A DNA stretch of 64,000 nt. It comes from Chloroflexota bacterium (GTDB taxonomy: Bacteria; Chloroflexota; UBA11872; VXNJ01). Below are positions 53,232 to 60,991 of this stretch, piece after piece. Every line of letters begins with the position of its first letter. The first letter of the stretch is position 1. The notes beneath the pieces are model-generated. The model searched no databases. It had not been told where the DNA came from and was given only the letters and a program-made list of their open reading frames with translations. The stretch spans positions 310,001-374,000 of the forward strand of contig JAPOWW010000003.1 in NCBI GenBank assembly GCA_026707405.1. The letters run 5' to 3'. The position numbers and the translations under genes are program-made.

Positions 53232-55439
53232 ATGATTTTTCACGTACAAAGGTCCCTGGCCGGACTCAGCCTAAAGCTGGAGACCGGTCGATGGGCACAA
53301 CAAGCGCATGGCGCGGTCACCGTCACCTACGGGGATACGGTGATTCTTTGCACCGCGACCATGAGCGACAAGCCGAGGGAAGGAATTGATTTCTTTCCGC
53401 TCTCCGTCGATCTCGAAGAGAAGACGTATGCCGCCGGGAACATTCCCGGTTCTTTTTTACGGCGCGAGTCGAGACCGCCCGACACGGCGATTCTGGCTTC
53501 GCGTTTGACCGACAGGCCGCTGCGGCCTCTGTTTCCCAAGGGCATGGTGAACGACGTTCAGGTGATCAACACGCTCCTCTCGTCCGACAAGGAGAATCGC
53601 GAGGACGTGCTGGGCATCGTTGGAGCGTCGGCGGCTTTGACGATTTCGCGGATACCGTTCGGCGGACCAGTCGGCGCGGTGCGAGTGGGCTATGACGGCG
53701 AGCAGTTTGTGATAAACCCGACCCGCACGTTTCAGACTGAGAATCCGGCGCTCGATCTGGTGGTCGTCGCCAGCCGCGAGGGCGTGGTGATGCTCGAAGC
53801 GGGCGCAGCGGAATTGTCCGAGGCGAAGATGATCAAGGCGATCGAGCTTGGATTTGCCGAGATTCAGCCGCTTATCGACATGCAAGAAGAGCTTCGGTCG
53901 CTGTGCGGCGTTGAGAAGGCCGGGTACGAAAAGCGCCTTACGCCGACGGAGGCTAAGGACGACGTGGCGTCCCGATTCGGTGAGGAAATCCGGGCGGCGG
54001 CGCTTATGACGGACAGGGCCGAGCGCTCCACGCGCCTGGACGACATCAAGCGGCGCGCACGTGAAGGTCTTGAAGGAACACATTCCGAAGGCGACGTGGG
54101 CGATGCGTTCAACGATGTCGTAAAGCAGGCGACGCGCGAAGCGATCCTCCGCCATTCTCGCCGACCTGATGGACGGGGGGCCGACGAACTCCGTCCGCTC
54201 TCAGGGGAAGTGGGCGTTCTGCCACGGCCGCACGGAACCGCGGTGTTCCAGCGCGGGGAGACCCAATGCCTGTCCATCATTACCCTCGGCTCCGGCCGGG
54301 ACGAACAGCGGGTCGGGCTGGACAACCTGGGAATCGAACCTCCCAAGCGGTTCTACCATCACTACAACATGCCACCGTTCGCGTCGGGAGAGGCTTATCC
54401 GCTGCGCGGGCCGAGGCGACGGGAAATCGGACACGGGATGCTGGCCGAGCGGGCGATCTTGCCGGTTATGCCCAGCCAGGAAGATTTTCCATATACGGTT
54501 CGCGCCGTTTCGGAAATCCTGTCGTCGAACGGGTCGACGTCCATGGCGGCGACAACGGCCACCAGCCTGGCGCTGATGGACGCGGGCGTGCCTCTGAGCC
54601 GTCCCGTGACCGGAATATCGATCGGAATGGTGATGGACAGTCCAACCGACTATGTGCTGCTCTCGGACATTCAGGGGGCAGAAGACCACTTTGGCGACAT
54701 GGACTTCAAGGTCGCCGGGACCAGCGCGGGAGTGACCGCGATACAGCTCGATATCAAGGTCACGAATCTGCCTATGACGGTTGTTCGCGAGACCATCGAG
54801 CGCGCCAGGAGCGTGCGCCTGCGCATTCTGGACGTGATGAGTCAGGTGATTCCGGGGCCTCGTCCCGAAGTATCACTCCACGCTCCGAAGATGCTCACTC
54901 ACAGCATCAGTCCGGAGGACATCGGACAGGTGATAGGACCGGGCGGACGGGTGATACGGCGGATCGAGGAAGAGACGGGCGCGGAGATAAACATCGAAGA
55001 GGACGGAGCCATAACGGTTTCGGGAGAGAATTCCGAAAGTGCGGGCCGCGCTCTGCAGATGATCAAGGACATCACCGGCGAGCCGGAGATAGGCCGGACG
55101 ATCATGGGCAAAGTCGTCCGGATAATGGACTTCGGCGCGTTCGTGGAAATAGCGCCGGGACGGGACGGCCTGGTACATATCTCGGAGCTGGCCGAGGAGC
55201 ACGTTAACCGTGTGGAGGACATGCTGTCCGTCGACGACGAAATCATGGTGAAGATTATCGAAGTGGACAACCTGGGGCGGATAAACCTGTCCCGCAAGGC
55301 CGTGCTGCAAGGGGACGACTGGACGCCCCGACGAGAGCCCTCCGGACCCCGCCGGGGAGGTCCCGGCGGAGGCGGCAGAGACTCACGCGGCCCGCGCGGA
55401 CCGCGTGGCGGCGGAGGCCGACGGAGGGGCCAGCGTTAG
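53232..55439 (+). CDS. pnp: Polyribonucleotide nucleotidyltransferase (PNPase)
   Basis: This 735-residue phosphorolytic 3'-5' exoribonuclease has two RNase PH-type domains (the first from residue 1, the second beginning near GRGADELRPLSGEVGVLPRPHG), a helical linker, a KH domain (IGPGGRVIRRIEEETGAEI) and an S1 domain (GKVVRIMDFGAFVEIAPG). A Gly/Arg-rich tail follows. The frame is open from 53118, but the ATG at 53232 gives the canonical start MIFHVQRSLAGLSL. It degrades and tails RNA with other degradosome parts; RNase J is encoded downstream. It follows rpsO by about 180 nt. Confidence 0.95.
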   Translation: MIFHVQRSLAGLSLKLETGRWAQQAHGAVTVTYGDTVILCTATMSDKPREGIDFFPLSVDLEEKTYAAGNIPGSFLRRESRPPDTAILASRLTDRPLRPLFPKGMVNDVQVINTLLSSDKENREDVLGIVGASAALTISRIPFGGPVGAVRVGYDGEQFVINPTRTFQTENPALDLVVVASREGVVMLEAGAAELSEAKMIKAIELGFAEIQPLIDMQEELRSLCGVEKAGYEKRLTPTEAKDDVASRFGEEIRAAALMTDRAERSTRLDDIKRRAREGLEGTHSEGDVGDAFNDVVKQATREAILRHSRRPDGRGADELRPLSGEVGVLPRPHGTAVFQRGETQCLSIITLGSGRDEQRVGLDNLGIEPPKRFYHHYNMPPFASGEAYPLRGPRRREIGHGMLAERAILPVMPSQEDFPYTVRAVSEILSSNGSTSMAATTATSLALMDAGVPLSRPVTGISIGMVMDSPTDYVLLSDIQGAEDHFGDMDFKVAGTSAGVTAIQLDIKVTNLPMTVVRETIERARSVRLRILDVMSQVIPGPRPEVSLHAPKMLTHSISPEDIGQVIGPGGRVIRRIEEETGAEINIEEDGAITVSGENSESAGRALQMIKDITGEPEIGRTIMGKVVRIMDFGAFVEIAPGRDGLVHISELAEEHVNRVEDMLSVDDEIMVKIIEVDNLGRINLSRKAVLQGDDWTPRREPSGPRRGGPGGGGRDSRGPRGPRGGGGRRRGQR

Positions 55440-55443
55440 AAAG

Positions 55444-56241
55444 ATGCGGGTCATAGTTTGCGGCGCCGCCGGCCGGGTTGGGCGGCAGATGGTCGAATCG
55501 CTCAGTCAAGAGGCCGACATGGAGGTCGTCGGACTGGTCGACGTGGCGGCCATACCGGCCGATCTCGCGCGGTCGTTCGGTCCAAGCGCGGTCTGCTCCG
55601 ATGACCTTGCGTCGGCTATCGACCAATCGAGTCCCGAGGTAGTCGTAGACTTCACCGTCGCGGTCGCGGCCCGCGAGAACATGGTCGTAGCCATCGAACG
55701 TGGAGTGTCGCCGGTCGTTGGTACTACGGGATTTTCCGACGACGATATAGAAACCATCAGCCGTAAGGCTCGTGACGCGGGCGTAGGGGCGTTCATTGCG
55801 CCCAACTTTTCCATCGGGGCGGTCATGCTGATGCGGTTGTCGGAGATCGCGGCGTCGCATTTCGACCACGTCGAGATCATCGAGCTGCATCACGATGGCA
55901 AGGTAGACGCGCCGTCGGGCACGGCGCTCCACACGGCGCGGATGATCGTCGAGGCGAGAGGCGAGCCGGCGGTGGACGTTGCGACGGAGCGGTTCACGCT
56001 GGAGGGCGTGCGCGGAGGCGACTTCAGCGGAGTGAAAATCCACTCGGTACGGCTGCCGGGTCTGGTGGCGCACCAAGAAGTTGTGTTTGGCGGGGTTGGA
56101 CAGACGCTGACTCTCAGGCACGACTCGACCAGTCGCGAATCGTTTGCGCCTGGGGTTATCATTGCGATTCGCCGTGTGCGCGACCTGAAGGAGTTGGTCG
56201 TGGGGCTGGATAAGCTGTTGTTCGAGAGCGTTTCCGATTGA
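55444..56241 (+). CDS. dapB: 4-hydroxy-tetrahydrodipicolinate reductase
   Basis: This 265-residue NAD(P)H-dependent reductase of lysine and diaminopimelate synthesis has GAAGRVGRQM at the start for nucleotide binding, GTTGFSDDD, and the catalytic IELHHDGKVDAPSGTA motif with the His pair and Lys. The start ATG at 55444 lies 4 nt after the pnp stop; an upstream in-frame start at 55405 would overlap pnp and adds no conserved residues. It is followed by asd and dapA, giving three consecutive steps of the pathway. Confidence 0.94.
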   Translation: MRVIVCGAAGRVGRQMVESLSQEADMEVVGLVDVAAIPADLARSFGPSAVCSDDLASAIDQSSPEVVVDFTVAVAARENMVVAIERGVSPVVGTTGFSDDDIETISRKARDAGVGAFIAPNFSIGAVMLMRLSEIAASHFDHVEIIELHHDGKVDAPSGTALHTARMIVEARGEPAVDVATERFTLEGVRGGDFSGVKIHSVRLPGLVAHQEVVFGGVGQTLTLRHDSTSRESFAPGVIIAIRRVRDLKELVVGLDKLLFESVSD

Positions 56242-56272
56242 CGACGTATAAGGGAGCGATGGAGTAAGCGAT

Positions 56273-57271
56273 ATGGCAGGACGAACGGTTGCCGTCGTAG
56301 GGGCGACAGGGGCAGTTGGGCAAGAACTGCTTTCGGTGCTGGATCAGCGCGAGTTTTCGATCGGCCAGCTGCGTTTGCTGGCGAGCAGCCGCAAGAACGG
56401 ACGAACCATAAATTTCCGAGGGAAAGACATCCCCGTCGAAGCGGCGACGCCCGAATCGTTCGAAGGCGTTGATCTGGTGTTCTCGGCCGCGGGCGGCTCC
56501 GTAAGCAAGGAGCTTGCGCCGAAGGCGGTGGAAGCCGGCGCGGTGGTAATCGACAAGAGCTCGGCCTGGCGCTACGAGGACCACATTCCGCTAGTCGTAC
56601 CCGAGGTGAACGGCGATGACGTTGCGTCGCACCAGGGGATCATCGCGTGTCCCAATTGCTCGACCATCCAGATGGTGGTCGCACTGGGGCCCATCCATCG
56701 CGAGCACCCAATCGACCGCGTAGTCGTGTCGACGTATCAATCGGTATCTGGCGCAGGGGCCGGAGCGATGCTGGAGCTTGGCGCGCAGTCCGAGGCGATA
56801 GTGGGTGGCGATGACCCGGAGATCGACGTTCTGCCGCGTCAGATCGCCTTCAACGTAATACCCGAGGTTGAGACATTCCGCCCGGAGGACGGGTACACCT
56901 CCGAGGAATGGAAGATGGCCAACGAGACCCGGAAGATCATGCACGCGCCGGACATGCGCATCTCGGCCACGTGCGTGCGAGTGCCGGTGTATCGAGGCCA
57001 CTCGGAAGCCGTGAGCGTTGAGTTTTCGGAGCCGGTTTCGGCGGCCGAAGTACGGGAGATACTTTCCGGCGCATCCGGCGTGAAGGTCGTCGACGACATC
57101 TCCAACGGAGCGTATCCGACCGCACTCGACGCGGCGGGCAACGACGACGTTTGGGTCGGAAGGATTCGTGACGACGTCTCCACGGACAACGGGGTCGTTT
57201 TCTGGGTCGTTTCGGACAACCTGCGCAAGGGCGCGGCCACGAACGCCGTTCAGATCGCGGAGCTGCTCTAA
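56273..57271 (+). CDS. asd: Aspartate-semialdehyde dehydrogenase
   Basis: This 332-residue enzyme has VVGATGAVGQELL for NADP, the catalytic cysteine in ACPNCSTIQ and the substrate-binding arginine/histidine region RISATCVRVPVYRGHSE. It reduces aspartyl phosphate to the semialdehyde used for lysine, threonine and methionine. It lies 31 nt after dapB, with dapA next, so the three form a lysine-branch operon. The length is normal. Confidence 0.95.
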   Translation: MAGRTVAVVGATGAVGQELLSVLDQREFSIGQLRLLASSRKNGRTINFRGKDIPVEAATPESFEGVDLVFSAAGGSVSKELAPKAVEAGAVVIDKSSAWRYEDHIPLVVPEVNGDDVASHQGIIACPNCSTIQMVVALGPIHREHPIDRVVVSTYQSVSGAGAGAMLELGAQSEAIVGGDDPEIDVLPRQIAFNVIPEVETFRPEDGYTSEEWKMANETRKIMHAPDMRISATCVRVPVYRGHSEAVSVEFSEPVSAAEVREILSGASGVKVVDDISNGAYPTALDAAGNDDVWVGRIRDDVSTDNGVVFWVVSDNLRKGAATNAVQIAELL

Positions 57272-57612
57272 CGCAGAACGGCAGCGCGGCGGACAAGCTG
57301 TTTTTCAGGCCCGCCCTGCTTTCGTAGTCTCGAAGCGCCTCTATCGTCATTGTGAGGAAGGGCGGTTCGCGAACCGCCCCTACGACTTGATCCGGCATCC
57401 ACAGGCTGAACGCCCTGTCCTTGATTCCAGTTGAGAACGCCTCACGTAGCCCGAAAACGGGCGCGTGACTAAAATGTGTTACTGCGAGTTCGGTCCCTTG
57501 TCGTATTCGAGGGACTTGTCAGCGTAGATTCGCAGTGTGGAGCGGCGTCGGGTTAGCTCCAGGGACGCTTATCCAAATCGTCATCGCCGGCGTGGAGGCG
57601 GGAGGAATCGAA
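57272..57612 (+). other. 341-nt gene-free gap between asd and dapA with two hairpins
   Basis: I see no gene here. A perfect 20-bp palindrome lies at 57360-57379 (GGGCGGTT paired with AACCGCCC around CGCG). A second hairpin at 57443-57467 pairs CACG with CGTG and GCCCG with CGGGC around an AAAA loop. The first resembles dispersed repeats of many genomes. The second is followed by an A-rich stretch and has no T-run. The gap sits within an otherwise tight pathway cluster, so dapA may have its own promoter. Confidence 0.45.
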
Positions 57613-58530
57613 ATGCTTGAATTCGGCCGGCTCATAACAGCCATGATCACCCCGTTCAGGGATGACGGCTCCGTTGACTACGAGACGTTTGCGCGACTTT
57701 GCGACGGCCTGCTGGAAGCCGGAAACGACGCGCTGCTGGTCACGGGGACCACGGGAGAATCACCGGTACTCGACGAAGAGGAGCGGGCGTCCCTGTATCG
57801 CGAGGCGGTCAGCGTCGCCAAGGGCAGGGGCAAGGTGATCGCCGGGACCGGCGGTTACAACACTTACGAGAGCATTCATCTTTCGCAGATGGCGGCGGAG
57901 TGCGGAGTGGATGGCCTGCTTCAGGTCGCGCCGTATTACAACAAGCCGCCGCAGGCCGGGCTCGTCAAGCACTTCACGGCGATAGCCGAGGCGACTCCTC
58001 TGCCGAACATCATCTATAACGTGCCTGCGAGGACGGTAACCAACATCGACGCTCCGACCGTCGCGGCGGTCAGCGAGGTCGATAACATCATCGGCGTAAA
58101 GGAAGCGAGCTGCGACTTCGACCTGATCGCCGAGATCGTCCGCACGGCGGCGGACGGATTCCTGGTTTACAGCGGCAACGACAGCGACACCTTCCCGATC
58201 ATGGCTCTGGGCGGGGTTGGGATCGTGAGCGTGGCCAGCCACGTCATCTCGGGAGAGATTCGAGGGATGATCGACGCGTTCGTTCGCGGCGACTGGGAGA
58301 CCGCGCGGGACGATCACCTGCGAATGCTGCCGATCGCCAGGGCGCTGTTCCCGGCAGGCTGGAGCAATCCGATAGCCATCAAGGCGGCAATTAACCTGAG
58401 CGGCTTCGACGTGGGGGTGCCGCGGCTGCCGCTGGTCGAGTTGCCGGAGGACATGCAGGCGGGTTTGAAAACGCTGTTGGGCGAATACAGTCTCGACCGG
58501 TACCTGACGGCCGCAGCCGTCGCGTCATAA
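57613..58530 (+). CDS. dapA: 4-hydroxy-tetrahydrodipicolinate synthase
   Basis: This 305-residue TIM-barrel aldolase condenses aspartate semialdehyde and pyruvate. The hallmark GTTGESPVLDEEE loop is present, along with the catalytic tyrosine in IIYNVPART and the Schiff-base lysine in IGVKEAS. The frame is open from 57535, but the ATG at 57613 has GGAGG 8 nt upstream and gives the standard N-terminus LEFGRLITAMITPF. It is the third lysine gene in this block. An orphan UDG gene begins about 90 nt downstream. Confidence 0.95.
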   Translation: MLEFGRLITAMITPFRDDGSVDYETFARLCDGLLEAGNDALLVTGTTGESPVLDEEERASLYREAVSVAKGRGKVIAGTGGYNTYESIHLSQMAAECGVDGLLQVAPYYNKPPQAGLVKHFTAIAEATPLPNIIYNVPARTVTNIDAPTVAAVSEVDNIIGVKEASCDFDLIAEIVRTAADGFLVYSGNDSDTFPIMALGGVGIVSVASHVISGEIRGMIDAFVRGDWETARDDHLRMLPIARALFPAGWSNPIAIKAAINLSGFDVGVPRLPLVELPEDMQAGLKTLLGEYSLDRYLTAAAVAS

Positions 58531-58619
58531 CTGTTGGCGGCAACTCGTTGACGTTTCGAAGATCGCAGGCTCGCGACGCCGAGGTCGCAGGCCAGAGTTT
58601 CCCGGCGGTATAGCCGGAC

Positions 58620-59228
58620 GTGTGGGGCAGCCTGTCGGAAGTCGACGAGGCGGTAAGGGGTTGCACTGACTGTTCGCTGTGCGGGGGGCGCACAAACGCG
58701 GTGCCCGGCGACGGGGACCCATCTTCCGAGATCATGTTCGTGGGAGAGGGGCCGGGCTACTACGAAGACGTGCAGGGCCTTCCCTTCGTGGGCCAGGCGG
58801 GGCAGCTTTTGAACGAGCTGCTGGCCGAGGTCGGGTTGAAGCGCGAAGAGGTTTACATTACGAACGTCGTCAAATGCCGTCCGCCCAGAAACCGCGATCC
58901 CCAGCCCGATGAAATTCAAGAGTGCTCCAAATATCTGGACCGTCAAATCGAGCTGATCGATCCGAAGGTGATCGTGACGCTTGGACGCTATTCCATGGAC
59001 CGTTTCTTTCCGGGGCAGCGCATATCCAGGATCCACGGTACGGCCCGCCGGACCGCCGGGCGGATGGTCGTGCCGATGTACCATCCGGCGGCGGCACTGC
59101 ATCAGCCGTCGCTGAGGCGGACCCTTTCGGATGACTTTGCCAAGATCATTACCGCGGCGGAGGCGACTCCGGCCGAGCCGGTCCCTGAAGAGCGCGACGA
59201 TTCAGCTCAACAGCTATCGTTGTTTTGA
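58620..59228 (+). CDS. Uracil-DNA glycosylase, family 4 (Fe-S type), with C-terminal clamp motif
   Basis: This 202-residue family 4/5-type UDG carries four cysteines for a 4Fe-4S cluster (C15, C18, C86 and C102), the catalytic-loop GEGPG at 43-47 and HPAAAL at 155-160. It removes uracil from DNA formed by cytosine deamination. The last residues QLSLF match the consensus of beta-clamp-binding peptides, so the enzyme may be tethered to the replication clamp. The start is GTG at 58620. No strong upstream site is seen, and the short distance to dapA suggests co-transcription. Confidence 0.88.
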   Translation: MWGSLSEVDEAVRGCTDCSLCGGRTNAVPGDGDPSSEIMFVGEGPGYYEDVQGLPFVGQAGQLLNELLAEVGLKREEVYITNVVKCRPPRNRDPQPDEIQECSKYLDRQIELIDPKVIVTLGRYSMDRFFPGQRISRIHGTARRTAGRMVVPMYHPAAALHQPSLRRTLSDDFAKIITAAEATPAEPVPEERDDSAQQLSLF

Positions 59229-59267
59229 GGTCCGGTTGATCTCAGTCCTCCCGAAACCGTAACCGGA

Positions 59268-60938
59268 GTGGCATCCAGCATCGAACCGCCCACTTTGCGG
59301 GTCGTTCCATTGGGCGGCGTTGGAGAAATCGGGCGCAATTCCATGATTATGGAATACGAGGACGACGCAATCGTGATCGACTGCGGCGTTATGTTTCCGG
59401 ACGCCGAGATGCTCGGAGTCGACCTGGTGATCCCCGACTTCAGCTACGTCTATGAGCGGGCGGAGAAAGTTCGCGGGATAGTCATCACTCACGGCCACGA
59501 GGACCACATAGGGGCGCTGCCCTACGTGCTTCCCAAGCTGCAAACGCCGGTTTACGGCACCAAGCTCGCGCTGGGTCTCATCCGGGCGAGGCTCGAAGAG
59601 CACGGCCTGCTAGGGGACGCCGACCTTCGAGAAATCCAACCTCTGCAGGAGCTCCGGCTAGGCGCGTTTCAACTCAAGTTCTTCCACGTGTGCCACAGCA
59701 TTCCCAACGGGGTAGGAATCGCGATAACGACTCCGGTCGGGACGGTGGTGCATTCCGGCGACTACAAGTTCGACCAGACCCCCGTCGACGGCATCGGACC
59801 CGACTTTCATACTCTCGGCGAGCTGGGGGGTCGGGGCGTGCTGGCCGTTTTCGGCGACAGCACCTACGCGGACCGCCCCGGCTACAGCGACTCCGAACAG
59901 GTTATCTACGAGAGTTTCGAATCGGTGTTCGCGGAGGCTTCCGGGCGGATTATCGTTTCGACATTTGCATCGCTCATATCCCGGATACAACAGGTGATGG
60001 AGGTCTCGGCTGAGTATGGCCGCATGGTTGCCGTGGTTGGCCGAAGCATGGAGACGAACGTACCGCGAGCGATCGACCTGGGTTTTCTCGATCCGCCCGA
60101 CGGAGTCCTGATCGATAAGGACGACATCGACCACGTGGAGCCCGAGGAGCTTACGATCATCTGTACCGGAAGTCAGGGCGAGCCAACCTCGGCACTTGCG
60201 CGAATGGCCAATCGCGACCACCGGCTCATCAGAATTCAACCCGGAGATACAGTGGTGCTCTCGTCCTCGCCGATCCCCGGCAATGAGGAGCTTGTAAATC
60301 GAACCATCGACCGTCTCTTCCGGCAGGGCGCGAATGTCGTGTACGAGAAAATCAAGCCGGTGCACGTTTCGGGTCATGGCAGCCAAGAAGAGTTGAAGCT
60401 GCTGCTGGGAATGCTCAGACCCGAATACGTAGTTCCGATTCACGGCGAGTATCGCCATCTCGTCCACCACGCCCGACTGGCTGAATCGGTGGGGATACCC
60501 GCCGACAACGTCCTGATTGCCGAGAACGGCGACATCATCGAGTTCACTTCGACATCCGGGCGCATAGTCGACAAGGTTCCCGCTGGATATGTCTTCGTTG
60601 ACGGTTTGGGCGTGGGGGACGTGGGAGCCGAAGTCCTCAGGGACCGCCGCCGTCTGGCGGGCGACGGCATCTTGATTGCAGCAATCACCGTGGACCGGCG
60701 TACCGGCGCATTGATCGACGAACCCGACCTGATATCCCGCGGATTCCTCTACGAGCCTGAGTCGTCCGACGTTCTCGACAGGGCGAAAAAGCTGCTGGGA
60801 CAGACGCTGGAATCGGAAGCTTCGACGGAACCGGACTGGACATATCTGAAGAGCAAGGTTAGAAATACGCTGGGGAGGCGCCTGTATGCCGAAACTCGGC
60901 GCAGGCCGATGATTATCTCGGTGGTAACCGAGGTCTGA
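59268..60938 (+). CDS. rnj: Ribonuclease J
   Basis: This 556-residue metallo-beta-lactamase/beta-CASP ribonuclease has ITHGHEDHIGALPY (HxHxDH), later GDYKFDQTPV and the beta-CASP motifs VPIHGEYRHL, followed by a C-terminal domain. It is a 5'-3' exo- and endoribonuclease that matures and degrades RNA together with PNPase, which is encoded nearby. The start is GTG at 59268, 39 nt after udg. The dapA-rnj-ftsK neighbourhood is a known arrangement in Firmicutes and Chloroflexi. Confidence 0.92.
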   Translation: MASSIEPPTLRVVPLGGVGEIGRNSMIMEYEDDAIVIDCGVMFPDAEMLGVDLVIPDFSYVYERAEKVRGIVITHGHEDHIGALPYVLPKLQTPVYGTKLALGLIRARLEEHGLLGDADLREIQPLQELRLGAFQLKFFHVCHSIPNGVGIAITTPVGTVVHSGDYKFDQTPVDGIGPDFHTLGELGGRGVLAVFGDSTYADRPGYSDSEQVIYESFESVFAEASGRIIVSTFASLISRIQQVMEVSAEYGRMVAVVGRSMETNVPRAIDLGFLDPPDGVLIDKDDIDHVEPEELTIICTGSQGEPTSALARMANRDHRLIRIQPGDTVVLSSSPIPGNEELVNRTIDRLFRQGANVVYEKIKPVHVSGHGSQEELKLLLGMLRPEYVVPIHGEYRHLVHHARLAESVGIPADNVLIAENGDIIEFTSTSGRIVDKVPAGYVFVDGLGVGDVGAEVLRDRRRLAGDGILIAAITVDRRTGALIDEPDLISRGFLYEPESSDVLDRAKKLLGQTLESEASTEPDWTYLKSKVRNTLGRRLYAETRRRPMIISVVTEV

Positions 60939-60991
60939 TTCGGCGGCTTCCGGCCTCGAACGTGAGGCGGGAAAAGACGTAAGGAGCCTCC

